Origin: Onishia niordana
GTDB lineage: Bacteria; Pseudomonadota; Gammaproteobacteria; Pseudomonadales; Halomonadaceae
NCBI RefSeq assembly: GCF_004798965.1
Contig: NZ_SDSD01000008.1
Coordinates: 62,001 to 126,000 of the forward strand
Reading direction: 5' to 3'
Length of the DNA stretch: 64,000 bases
In this document: in pieces, positions 18,716 through 27,096 of the stretch
Numbering within the stretch: the first letter of the stretch is position 1
Layout: each line of letters opens with the position of its first letter
Notes under the pieces: model-generated
Told to the model about the DNA's origin: nothing
Databases searched by the model: none
The model's input: the letters and a program-made list of their open reading frames with translations, nothing else
Position numbers and translations under genes: made by a program

Positions 18716-18734
18716 GATAATGATTGTTATTTGC
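18716..18734 (-). promoter_or_regulatory. Fur-box-like operator
   Basis: On the minus strand GCAAATAACAATCATTATC matches 15 of 19 positions of GATAATGATAATCATTATC. It lies 29 bp upstream of the small minus-strand gene and about 134 bp from the plus-strand glycerophosphodiesterase gene. Confidence 0.7.
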
Positions 18735-18867
18735 AATCTAGGCGCCCACACACCTCCTGTCAATGCCGCCTGCGTTTAAAAACGGCCGATGCAGTACGAA
18801 GCGCTCCTTTGCCAATGGGCCCAAGGAACGCTAGGTTATTGCCCGAATATTCAATAAAAGAGCCCTC

Positions 18868-19791
18868 ATGAATAACGTCTCTCGACTCTCTATCACCGCC
18901 CTCCTCGCCCTCGGCGCCACACCGTTCACCGCTCAGGCCGATGCCCTCGAACAGCAGCTAGCCGATCTGCAGAATTTTCAGATCATTGCCCACCGTGGCG
19001 CCAGCGGTCATGCCCCGGAGCACACCTGGGCCGCCTACGAGCAGGCGCGTGACATGGGCGCCGACTACCTCGAGCTGGATCTGCACATGAGTGCCGACGG
19101 TCGTCTGATAGTGATTCATGACGAGACGCTTGATCGCACCACCGACGGCGAAGGCAAGGTAAAGGAGCACTCGCTTGAAGCGCTCAAGGCCCTGGACGCC
19201 GGCGCTTGGTTCAACGAGGCCAACCCCGAGCGCGCCGACGAGGCCTATGCCGGCGCTCAACTGCTGACGCTGGACGACGTGATCGACCGCTACGGCAGTG
19301 ATGTGCGCTACTACATCGAGACCAAGTCGCCCGAACGCTACCCGGAACTGCAGCGCGCCCTGGTCGAGACCCTTGAAGCAGAAGGCCTGGTCAGTTCCGG
19401 CTCAGTGATCATCCAATCGTTCAGCCGCGACAGCCTGCAGCAGGTCCACAAGCTCAATGCGGATATCCCGCTGGTCCAGCTGGTGTGGTACTCCCCCGCT
19501 GAAGACGGCGACGGCCTCACCGAGTGGACCGGCGTAACCCCCGCCCCCGCGGACATCACCGACGCCGACTTCCAGGCCATCGCCGACTACGCCGTGGGCA
19601 TCGGCCCCAACGTCGTCTACGACGGCGCGGAGGTGATCGACGCAAGCTTCGTCGAACAGGCCCAGCAAAACGGCCTGCTGGTGCACCCCTACACCATCAA
19701 CGACCCCGAGCAGATGCAGCGCCTTCTCGACTGGGGCGTCGATGGCATGTTCACCAACTTCCCCGATCGACTGAACACCATCGTCGAGTGA
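18868..19791 (+). CDS. Glycerophosphodiester phosphodiesterase, periplasmic
   Basis: A 307-residue GDPD-family enzyme (GlpQ/UgpQ type) that splits glycerophosphodiesters into glycerol-3-phosphate and an alcohol. A signal peptide ends at TAQADA. The catalytic region is IAHRGASGHAPEHT, then YLELDLHMSADG and IVIHDETLDRTTDG, which carry the two histidines and the metal-binding acids; YYIETKSP follows. In a halophile that uses choline-type osmolytes it could release glycerophosphocholine-derived choline, but no linked gene shows this. Confidence 0.92.
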   Translation: MNNVSRLSITALLALGATPFTAQADALEQQLADLQNFQIIAHRGASGHAPEHTWAAYEQARDMGADYLELDLHMSADGRLIVIHDETLDRTTDGEGKVKEHSLEALKALDAGAWFNEANPERADEAYAGAQLLTLDDVIDRYGSDVRYYIETKSPERYPELQRALVETLEAEGLVSSGSVIIQSFSRDSLQQVHKLNADIPLVQLVWYSPAEDGDGLTEWTGVTPAPADITDADFQAIADYAVGIGPNVVYDGAEVIDASFVEQAQQNGLLVHPYTINDPEQMQRLLDWGVDGMFTNFPDRLNTIVE

Positions 19792-19883
19792 GGCCCCCTC
19801 ACCAAGCCTCACAAGGTTGGCCCGGCCATTTGCGCCGGGTCACCTGCCACCTCCCTCTAAAGCGCCAAGCTGCCACGGCATTC

Positions 19884-20465
19884 TTATGCCAGCGCCTCTT
19901 CTACCAAGGCGCGCGCCTCCCGCGTCATCGGCAGCTCAAGCGCCAGTTCATGCGCCGCCGGCGACATCTTCTTCCAGGTCTTCTGCACGATGCGGATCAG
20001 GTGGTCGTGTTCTATCTGCTTCGAGAAGTCGGCGAAGTAGTTCTCCAGAAACACCAGGCAGGCGCAATCCTCCACCGCCTGAGTGCCCTCATCGCGCCCC
20101 AGGCCCTGCTTGCGGATCATTTGTGCCACACGTTCGGCCTGCTCGGGCGAATAACCGGCCTCTTCCATCTTTTCCGCCGTGATCTCGCCGGCCCGCCGGC
20201 CCTGATCGCGCCGCCAGGTGAGATACCCTACCCGGCCCTCCGGGTAATCCTCGCGCGGCACCTGCCAGCGCTTAAGATGCTGACCGCGCACCGCCAGCTG
20301 CAACAGCTCATCCGGCGAATCTCGCAGGCTCGACAGCCAGGCACTCATCCGCCGCGCATGCCACAGCTCACGGGGCAGCGATTCGCCCTCGACCTCGACA
20401 CTTCTTGGGTCTTGCCCATGCAAGGCATCGAGAGCGGCAAGCGTCTGATCAAAAGGAGACGTCAT
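19884..20465 (-). CDS. DUF4202 domain protein
   Basis: About 193 residues matching the DUF4202 pattern I know: an N-terminal region with ELWHARRMSAWL, then AVRGQHLKRWQVPREDYPEG, YLTWRRDQGRR, and EDCACLVFLENYFADF. Function is unknown; the conserved HLKRW and histidines recall a helical HD-like metal site, which is only my inference. The start MTSPFDQT at 20465 has GGAG 7 bases upstream; a start at 20522 would add 19 residues without a ribosome site. Confidence 0.8.
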   Translation of the reverse strand: MTSPFDQTLAALDALHGQDPRSVEVEGESLPRELWHARRMSAWLSSLRDSPDELLQLAVRGQHLKRWQVPREDYPEGRVGYLTWRRDQGRRAGEITAEKMEEAGYSPEQAERVAQMIRKQGLGRDEGTQAVEDCACLVFLENYFADFSKQIEHDHLIRIVQKTWKKMSPAAHELALELPMTREARALVEEALA

Positions 20466-20665
20466 GGCAACACTCCATTGGTGGAAATAGACAATCAGCC
20501 TAACGATGAAAGAGCGGGGCAAACACCTAAGACCGCCTCATAGCATACTCACAGTAGCCCAAGACCCGCTGGCAGTAGCACGAACGGGATGGTCGAATCG
20601 CGTGTCTGCGAATAGTGCAGTAGAGCATGACGATCAGACTTTAAAGGAACTGGCCTCGGCGGACT

Positions 20666-20685
20666 TTGTTATGTTATAACTTTTG
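20666..20685 (+). promoter_or_regulatory. Zur-box-like operator of the zinc-uptake operon
   Basis: The stretch ttgttatgttataacttttg contains the palindrome GTTATAAC inside an ATGTTATAAC core, as in gammaproteobacterial Zur sites. It lies 24 bp ahead of the first ORF of the znu operon. Confidence 0.65.
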
Positions 20686-20708
20686 GCCTGATTTCAAGAG
20701 GTCGCACC

Positions 20709-20855
20709 ATGGCACACCGCCACCATCACCGGCCGGAAGGCCCCTGTCATTTCTCGCTGATGTCGCTGTCATCGGCACGTCGTCTGTTGCTGGCTGCCGC
20801 TCCGCTTGCCGCACTGTGGCTCGCGGTGTCCTGGGCCGCGGGATGGTGGTCCTGA
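20709..20855 (+). CDS. Small His-rich single-pass membrane ORF, start of znu operon
   Basis: A 48-residue ORF not usually annotated. The N-terminus is MAHRHHHRPEGPCH (five His and a Cys in 14 residues), followed by one hydrophobic segment (about 26-45). AGAGG lies 7 bases ahead of the ATG, and the stop TGA overlaps the znuC start (TGATG), which suggests translational coupling. Position between the Zur box and znuC suggests a zinc-linked role. It could instead be a leader peptide or a chance ORF; no homologue is known to me. Confidence 0.5.
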   Translation: MAHRHHHRPEGPCHFSLMSLSSARRLLLAAAPLAALWLAVSWAAGWWS

Positions 20856-21595
20856 TGGCGCGCCTGGCACTGCGGGACCTGAGTCTCGCCCAGGGCGGGC
20901 GCACCGTGCTTGAACACGTTGAAGGGCAGTTCCCCGATGGCGCCATCACCGCGCTGATCGGCCCCAATGGCGCCGGCAAGAGCACCCTGGTGCAGGGCAT
21001 CATGGGCCTGCTCAAGCCATCGCGTGGGCACATCGACTGCAGCGTGCCTAGAGAGCGCCGCGCCTGGCTGCCTCAGCAGCTAGCGCTGGATCTGTCCTTT
21101 CCGATGAGCGTGGAAGAGCTGGTCATGACCGGCACCTGGCCAAGCCACGGGGCGCTCAAGGATTACTGTGGCCCTCACTACCTCAAGGCTCGGGAGGTGA
21201 TGGCGCGGCTTGGCATTTCTCATCTGGCACACCGCCCGCTCGGCGAGCTCTCCGGCGGCCAGCGCCAGCGCGCGCTGTTCGGCCGGACCCTGATGCAGGA
21301 AGCCGAGCTATTGCTGCTCGATGAGCCCTTCGCCAATGTCGATATCGAAACCATCGAGGTACTGACCGGGGTGCTGAGGGAAATGGCGCGTCAGGGCACC
21401 ACCATCCTGGTCGTGCTTCATGACCTGGACCAGCTGACCCGGCTGGCCGATGACGTCCTGTGGCTGGCCGACGGCCATGCCCAATGGAGCACGACCCAGG
21501 CCGTCATCGATCACCGCCAGCGCAGCCTGCAGTCGATGCCACCGCTGAAGCCGACACACCCCACGGACGCCCCCCATGCTCGAACTGCTAAATAG
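20855..21595 (+). CDS. znuC: ZnuC, zinc ABC transporter ATPase
   Basis: A 246-residue ABC ATPase that energises ZnuB. Walker A GPNGAGKST, Q-loop LPQQLAL, signature LSGGQRQRALFGR, Walker B LLLLDEPFANVD and the H-loop VLHDLDQ are all present. The start at 20855 fits the usual length (E. coli about 251); a longer frame back to 20666 would run through the Zur box and the small ORF in another frame. It overlaps znuB by 20 bp. Confidence 0.95.
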   Translation: MARLALRDLSLAQGGRTVLEHVEGQFPDGAITALIGPNGAGKSTLVQGIMGLLKPSRGHIDCSVPRERRAWLPQQLALDLSFPMSVEELVMTGTWPSHGALKDYCGPHYLKAREVMARLGISHLAHRPLGELSGGQRQRALFGRTLMQEAELLLLDEPFANVDIETIEVLTGVLREMARQGTTILVVLHDLDQLTRLADDVLWLADGHAQWSTTQAVIDHRQRSLQSMPPLKPTHPTDAPHARTAK

Positions 21596-22466
21596 CCTCT
21601 TCATTGCGCCCTTCGACTACGGCTTCATGCAGCGGGCGCTGGTCGCCGGGCTGGCGCTGTCGCTTGCCGCGCCCGCACTTGGCGTCTTTCTGATGCTGCG
21701 CGGCATGAGCCTGATCGGCGATGCCATGGCGCATGCCATCCTGCCCGGGGTGGCGCTTGGCTTTCTGATGGCGGGCTTCTCGCTGCCGGCGATGAGCCTG
21801 GGTGGCATTCTCTCGGGCCTGCTGGTGGCGGGGCTCGCCGGCAGTGTCTCGCACATGAGCGGCCATCGGGAGGACTCGGCGATGGCCAGCTTCTTCCTGA
21901 TCTCGCTCGCCGGCGGGGTCATGCTGGTCTCACTTGGCGGCAGCAGTGTGGACCTGACTCATGTGCTGTTCGGCTCGATCCTCGCCGTGGATTCCACCGC
22001 CCTGGTGCTGATCGCCGCCATCAGCAGCCTGATCGTGGTGGTGCTGGCGATCGTGTTCCGCGCCCTGGTCGTCGAGTGCCTTGATCCGCTGTTTTTGCGC
22101 GGACAGGGCATGGCCGGCGGTCTGGTGCATGGCATCTTCCTGGGACTCGTGGTGCTCAACCTGACCGCCGGTTTCCAGACGCTGGGCACCCTGATGGCGG
22201 TGGGCCTGATGATGCTGCCCGCGACCACCGCCCGCTTCTGGTCGAAGCGTCTCGAGGGGCTGATTGGCCTGGGTATCCTGATCGCCATGCTCTCCACCAG
22301 CGGCGGGCTGTTGCTTTCCTATCACCTCGAGCTGCCCTCGGGCCCGAGCATCATCCTGCTCGCCGGCACCTGCTATGTGCTCTCGGCGCTGCTTGGGCGC
22401 CATAACAGCCTGTTGGACAAGCTTCGCCGCCGCGATGCGCCGCTGGTCGCACGCGACGCCGACTGA
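21576..22466 (+). CDS. znuB: ZnuB, zinc ABC transporter permease
   Basis: A 296-residue ABC-3 family permease with seven to nine membrane segments. The typical segment LIGDAMAHAILPGVALGF is present, as are GTLMAVGLMMLPATTARFW and a cytoplasmic loop with LDPLFLRGQGM. It works with ZnuC and the periplasmic binding protein encoded next. It overlaps znuC by 20 bp and is followed 76 bp later by znuA, all on one strand. Confidence 0.95.
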   Translation: MLELLNSLFIAPFDYGFMQRALVAGLALSLAAPALGVFLMLRGMSLIGDAMAHAILPGVALGFLMAGFSLPAMSLGGILSGLLVAGLAGSVSHMSGHREDSAMASFFLISLAGGVMLVSLGGSSVDLTHVLFGSILAVDSTALVLIAAISSLIVVVLAIVFRALVVECLDPLFLRGQGMAGGLVHGIFLGLVVLNLTAGFQTLGTLMAVGLMMLPATTARFWSKRLEGLIGLGILIAMLSTSGGLLLSYHLELPSGPSIILLAGTCYVLSALLGRHNSLLDKLRRRDAPLVARDAD

Positions 22467-22542
22467 TCATCACGGGCCGGCTTTAACAAGACCAGCACCA
22501 AGGCCGGCCATCCCCACTTTCCTCATCATCGGGAGTCATGAC

Positions 22543-23712
22543 ATGCGCCACTTCCCTGCCCTCGGGCTCTCTCTGGCCACCGCCGGCCTGACGGCCACCT
22601 TGAGCGCCAGCCCGCTGTACGCCGATGAACCCATCGAGGTGGTGGCAAGCTTCAGCGTGCTCGCCGACATGGTCGAGCAGGTCGGCGGTGAGCATGTTGC
22701 CGTCACCTCCCTGGTCGGTCCCGACAGCGACCCGCACATGTTCTCGCCAAGCCCCACCGAGGCGCGCGCGGTCGCCAAGGCCGATCTGGTGGTCTTCAAC
22801 GGCCTGAACTACGAGGGCTGGATCGAACGCTTGATCGCCTCCAGCGATTACGACGGTGATCTGGTGGTCGCGACGGACGGCATGACACCGATGGCCTTCG
22901 AGGGCCAGGACCATGCCGATCACGACCACAGCGACGATGATCATGAGGCGCACGACCATGACGAGCATGCCCATGAAGCCCATGATAATGCGCATGCTGG
23001 GCATGATCATGGCAACCAGGACCCCCACGCCTGGCAGGACCTGGCCAACGCCACCACCTATGTCGCCAACATCCGCGACGGCCTGATCGCCGCCGATCCG
23101 GCGCATGCCGACGCCTATCGGGCCAATGCGCAGCGCTACAGCGCGGCCATCACCTCGCTGGACGAGGAGCTTCATGCGCTGCTCGCCGAGGTGCCCGCCG
23201 ACAGCAAAGTGATCACCGGCCATGAGGCCTTTGACTACTTCGCCAGTGCCTATGGGGTCACTTTCCTGTCGCCGACCGGCCTTTCCACCGAGGCCGAGCC
23301 CTCGGCATCCGATCTGGCACGGCTGATCGACGTCATTCGTGACGAGGGCGTCAGCGCCTTGTTCAACGAGAGCATGACCAGCACCGCGACCCTCGAGCAG
23401 ATCGCCGAGGAAACCGGCCTGCCGATCGCCGGCACTCTTTACTCCGGCTCACTGGCTGCCGAAGGTGACGCCTCGACCTACCTGGGCATGATGCGCCACA
23501 ACGCCCAGGTGCTGCATGACGCCCTGGGCGTGGAAGACCATGGCGATACCCAGGCGCATGGCCATGCTCATGACACTGGCCATGACACCGACCATGACAA
23601 TGGCCACGACAATCACCACGAAGCGGGTCATGAGCACGAAGAGGATCACGCCCACGATCACGAACATGAACATGAACATGAACATGAACACGAAGGCGAT
23701 CACGCTCACTGA
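22543..23712 (+). CDS. znuA: ZnuA, zinc-binding periplasmic protein with extra His-rich tail
   Basis: A 389-residue cluster A-I zinc-binding protein. A signal peptide ends near residue 27 (PLYA). The usual binding residues are in SDPHMFSPSP (His 65), DPHAWQD after the loop, and VITGHEAFDYFA. The His/Asp-rich loop spans about 123-157. In addition the last 57 residues contain 21 histidines, partly encoded by a gaacat hexamer repeat; this tail is unusual for ZnuA. The start MRHFPALG at 22543 gives a good signal peptide. In this gene order (znuC-znuB-znuA) it is transcribed last. Confidence 0.95.
   Translation: MRHFPALGLSLATAGLTATLSASPLYADEPIEVVASFSVLADMVEQVGGEHVAVTSLVGPDSDPHMFSPSPTEARAVAKADLVVFNGLNYEGWIERLIASSDYDGDLVVATDGMTPMAFEGQDHADHDHSDDDHEAHDHDEHAHEAHDNAHAGHDHGNQDPHAWQDLANATTYVANIRDGLIAADPAHADAYRANAQRYSAAITSLDEELHALLAEVPADSKVITGHEAFDYFASAYGVTFLSPTGLSTEAEPSASDLARLIDVIRDEGVSALFNESMTSTATLEQIAEETGLPIAGTLYSGSLAAEGDASTYLGMMRHNAQVLHDALGVEDHGDTQAHGHAHDTGHDTDHDNGHDNHHEAGHEHEEDHAHDHEHEHEHEHEHEGDHAH
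23662..23691 (+). repeat. gaacat hexamer microsatellite in znuA
   Basis: Four perfect copies of gaacat plus one gaacac encode an alternating Glu-His run. The 6-bp unit keeps the reading frame when copies are gained or lost. Confidence 0.92.
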
Positions 23713-23734
23713 GCGTTGAAAAGAAGTGGCATCG

Positions 23735-23762
23735 GGCGCTCCCTGCGGGGGGCGCCTTTTTT
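23735..23762 (+). terminator. Rho-independent terminator after znuA
   Basis: Stem GGCGCTCCC / GGGGGCGCC with loop tgcg (one G-T pair) is followed by TTTTTT. Confidence 0.9.
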
Positions 23763-23806
23763 ATGGGATGCTGTCAGACAAGCATCACCGCTCGCCAGGA
23801 GGCGTC

Positions 23807-24511
23807 ATGCTCGAGATGCGCGATATCCACAAGGCCTACGCCACCCCGCAGGGGGATCTGTCGGTGCTCGATGGGGTCGACCTTACACTCGCTGCGGGGG
23901 CGAGCCTGGCGCTGATGGGCGAGTCCGGCAGCGGCAAGTCGACCCTTTTGCACCTGGCCGCCGGCCTCGATACCCCGGATAGCGGTGAGATCATCCTCAA
24001 TGGTCAGCGCCTCTCGACCGCCAGCGAACCCGAGCGAGCGGCGCTGCGGCGCACTCAGCTAGGGCTGGTTTTCCAGCAATTCCACCTGGTGCCGAGTCTT
24101 TCAGTTGACGATAACCTGAGCCTGCAGGCGCGCCTCGCGGGCCGCGATGCGCCTGACTGGCATCGGCAACTGCTCACGCGCCTGGGGCTTGCCGAGATGG
24201 CCGACCGCTACCCCGAGCAGCTATCCGGTGGCCAGCAGCAACGTCTCGCCATCGGCCGCGCCCTGGCCGGACGCCCGGCGCTGCTGCTCGCCGACGAGCC
24301 CACCGGCAACCTCGATGAGACCAGCGCCGAGGCGGTACTGACGCTGCTGCTAGAACTGGTGCGCGACAGCGGCTGCGCGCTGCTGATGGTCACTCACAGC
24401 GCGCGAGTGGCGAGTCGTCTCGAACGTCGCCTGAGCCTGTCCCATGGCCGGTTGCTTGACGAGGACACCGCACCGGATACCCTCGCAGCGCCTGGCAAGG
24501 ACGCCCGCTGA
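23807..24511 (+). CDS. ABC transporter ATPase, MacB/LolD type (AttE-like)
   Basis: A 234-residue ATPase of the MacB/LolD/YbbA group. Walker A is GESGSGKST, the Q-loop VFQQFHLVP, the signature [15 protein letters not shown] and Walker [13 protein letters not shown], with MVTHS as H-loop. The start [11 protein letters not shown] at 23807 follows AGGAGG. It overlaps the permease gene by a TGATG junction, and a CrtC/AttH-type protein gene ends the operon, so it resembles the AttE component of AttEFGH systems rather than lipoprotein release. Confidence 0.9.
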   Translation: MLEMRDIHKAYATPQGDLSVLDGVDLTLAAGASLALMGESGSGKSTLLHLAAGLDTPDSGEIILNGQRLSTASEPERAALRRTQLGLVFQQFHLVPSLSVDDNLSLQARLAGRDAPDWHRQLLTRLGLAEMADRYPEQLSGGQQQRLAIGRALAGRPALLLADEPTGNLDETSAEAVLTLLLELVRDSGCALLMVTHSARVASRLERRLSLSHGRLLDEDTAPDTLAAPGKDAR

Positions 24512-27096
24512 TGCCATGGCCCAACGCCTCTTCACTGGCGATGGTGCGCACCGCGCTGGTCACGCTGCTGTCGCATTACCGTCGCCATCCGGGCCAGCTG
24601 GCCATGCTGCTGGTCGGGCTGTGGGTGGCCAGTGCCTTGTGGAGCGGCGTTCAGGCGATCAATGCCTCGGCCCGCGACAGCTACGCGCGTGCCGAAGCCC
24701 TGCTTTCGCCAAACATCGAGCGGCTTGAGCGCCGCGACGGTGAACCGCTTGCCTACGCCGATTTCGCCACCCTGCGTCGCGAAGGCCTGCCGGTAGCGCC
24801 CCTGATCGAGGGGGAGATCGCGCTTCGCGATGGCGAGCGGCTACCCGTGCTGGGCATCGACCCACTGAGCATGTCGGCGGGCAGATTGGGGAGCGTGAGC
24901 GGGAACTTGAGCAAAAGCGCTGCTACGGCCTCCAAGACAGACGACGGCGACAACTCGCTCAACCTGCTTCAACCTCCCGGCCAGACCCGGCTGGCCCCGG
25001 AGACGCTGGCCTCCCTCGAGACCTCTCTTGACGCTAGCCCAGGGGCGCGGCTTCGCACCGCCAGTGGCGCACGCCTGCCGCCGCTGGTCGTCGATGCCGC
25101 GCTACCACCGGGCACCCTGGTGCTGGATATCGCCCGCGCCGCTGAGCTGCTCGAACGCGGCACCCGCATCGATGGCCTGTTGCTTTCGCCAGGCGCCAGG
25201 GCGACGCTGCCCGAAGGCTACCGACGCACGAGCTCTGCATCGGGGCTCTCGCCCGGCCAACTGACCGAAAGCTTCCACCTCAACCTGACGGCCCTGGGGC
25301 TGTTGTCACTGGTGGTGGGGTTATTGATCGTGCACGCCGCCCTGGGCCTCGCCCTGGAACAGCGCCTGGGGCTTCTGCGCACCCTGCGCGCGTTGGGTGT
25401 GCCGGGCCCCACCCTGGTCGCGCTGCTGGCCGTCGAACTCGTCCTGCTGGGGCTCGCCGGCACCCTACCGGGCCTGCTCGCCGGGCTGTGGCTGGCAAGA
25501 GTACTGTTGCCGGACGTGGCGGCGAGCCTCGAGGCGCTGTTCTCGGCCCCGGTCGGCGCCACGCTGTCACTACCCTGGCACTTCTGGGCCGGTAGCCTCG
25601 CCATGACGTTGGGTGGCCTTGCCACCGCGGGGTTGGGAATGCTGTGGCGTACCGCGAAGCTGGACATCCTGGCCCTCGGTCACGCCCAGCCCTCTCCCGC
25701 GCAGAGCTACCGCCGCCACAAGCGTCAGGCGGTGTTGGCGGCGATTGTCTGGCTGGCGGCTCTGGTGCTGTGGGTCTGGCCGGCGCCACCCGGCACGCCA
25801 CGCCTGATCATGGGCTTCGCCATGGTCGCGCTGATGCTTGCCGGCAGTGCGCTCTGCCTGCCGGTGCTGCTGGCCGCGATCCTCGAGGGCCTCAAGCGGT
25901 GGCTGAAGCCCCCTTCCCCCAGGGCGACGCTCGCCCGCTGGGCACTGGCCGACCTGCAACTGCAGTTGCCACGGCTACAGCTGGCGATGATGGCGCTGCT
26001 GCTGGCACTCGCCACCAACCTTGGCGTCGCCGGCATGGTCGGCGGTTTTCGCCTGACCTTTCTCGACTGGCTCGATCAGCGCCTGGTCGCCGACCTTTAC
26101 CTGCGCCCACCACCGGCGGCCCATGAACCCTGGCGTGACTGGCTCGAGACGCGCCCCGAGATCACCACCCTGCTCGAGCGCCGCGAGGCCGAGACACGCC
26201 TGATCAGCCAACAAGGTGAGCGCCCGGTGAGCCTGCAAGGCCTGACCCCGGTACCGGCGCTGACGACCCGCTGGCCGCTGCTGGCCACGCGCAGCGACGA
26301 TATCGAGGCGGCCTGGCAGGCGCTACGCGACGGCGAGGCGCTGATCAATGAGCAGCTCTCGATCGCCACCGGGCTGAGCCCGGGCGACACCCTGACCCTG
26401 GCAAGCCCTGATGGTCCCTTCACCACCCAGGTGGCGGCCGTCTACCCGGACTACGGCAACCCGCGCGGCGAGGTGACGCTCACCGTGGAGCGCTTGATCA
26501 CACGCTTTGCGGCCCCGCCCGGCTCGCTGGGCCTGGTGCTGGCTCCGGGGCTATCGGCGAGTGACAAGGCTGCCCTGCGACAGACGTTGACGAGCCCCCT
26601 GCCGACGGCGGGCGAGGCGCCAGCGCCGACACTCATCGACCAGCAGACCCTGCATCGTCAGGCCCGGCAGATATTCGAGCGCACCTTCGCCGTGACGCAA
26701 GCGCTGACCGCTCTGACCCTTGGCGTCGCCGCGCTGTCGCTCTTCACCAGCCTGCTCGCCCAGGCCCGGGAGCGCCGCACCCGGCTGGCGCCCCTGTGGG
26801 CACTGGGCCTGACCCGCACCACCCTGCTCGGCGTGACGCTTGCCCAGCTGGGTGGCCTGGCGCTTGCCACGGCATTGCTGGCCCTGCCGCTGGGGCTCAC
26901 CCTGAACGGGGTCCTGATTGCCGAGATCAACGTCGCGGCCTTCGGCTGGCGGCTGCCGCTGCATGTCTTCCCGGCGTCATGGGCTGAAGCGCTGGGTCTC
27001 GCCCTGCTGGTGGCCCTGCTCGCCGCCGCCCTGCCCGCCTGGCGGCTATGGCGCGCACCACCGCGTCAGTTGCTCGAGGAGTTCAACGCCGCATGA
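24511..27096 (+). CDS. FtsX-like ABC permease (AttF/AttG-like)
   Basis: An 861-residue membrane protein with two FtsX-type units. There is one N-terminal membrane segment (about 28-46), a periplasmic domain to about 255, membrane segments around 258-410 and 420-460, a second periplasmic region (about 520-710), and a final cluster of three segments (about 720-850, ending LPAWRLWRAPPRQLLEEF). MacB-group permeases act mechanically rather than as channels. In attEFGH loci the permease is split between AttF and AttG; a single long protein here suggests a fusion. It is coupled to both neighbours by overlaps. Confidence 0.88.
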   Translation: MPWPNASSLAMVRTALVTLLSHYRRHPGQLAMLLVGLWVASALWSGVQAINASARDSYARAEALLSPNIERLERRDGEPLAYADFATLRREGLPVAPLIEGEIALRDGERLPVLGIDPLSMSAGRLGSVSGNLSKSAATASKTDDGDNSLNLLQPPGQTRLAPETLASLETSLDASPGARLRTASGARLPPLVVDAALPPGTLVLDIARAAELLERGTRIDGLLLSPGARATLPEGYRRTSSASGLSPGQLTESFHLNLTALGLLSLVVGLLIVHAALGLALEQRLGLLRTLRALGVPGPTLVALLAVELVLLGLAGTLPGLLAGLWLARVLLPDVAASLEALFSAPVGATLSLPWHFWAGSLAMTLGGLATAGLGMLWRTAKLDILALGHAQPSPAQSYRRHKRQAVLAAIVWLAALVLWVWPAPPGTPRLIMGFAMVALMLAGSALCLPVLLAAILEGLKRWLKPPSPRATLARWALADLQLQLPRLQLAMMALLLALATNLGVAGMVGGFRLTFLDWLDQRLVADLYLRPPPAAHEPWRDWLETRPEITTLLERREAETRLISQQGERPVSLQGLTPVPALTTRWPLLATRSDDIEAAWQALRDGEALINEQLSIATGLSPGDTLTLASPDGPFTTQVAAVYPDYGNPRGEVTLTVERLITRFAAPPGSLGLVLAPGLSASDKAALRQTLTSPLPTAGEAPAPTLIDQQTLHRQARQIFERTFAVTQALTALTLGVAALSLFTSLLAQARERRTRLAPLWALGLTRTTLLGVTLAQLGGLALATALLALPLGLTLNGVLIAEINVAAFGWRLPLHVFPASWAEALGLALLVALLAAALPAWRLWRAPPRQLLEEFNAA

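Noticed and set aside
19524..20543. Plus-strand open frame over the end of the glycerophosphodiesterase and the DUF4202 gene
   Set aside because: It overlaps two better supported genes and its translation is Arg/His-rich without any domain.
22900..23712. Frameshift or low-quality sequence in the His-rich parts of znuA
   Set aside because: The frame stays open throughout and the composition suits a zinc-binding protein.
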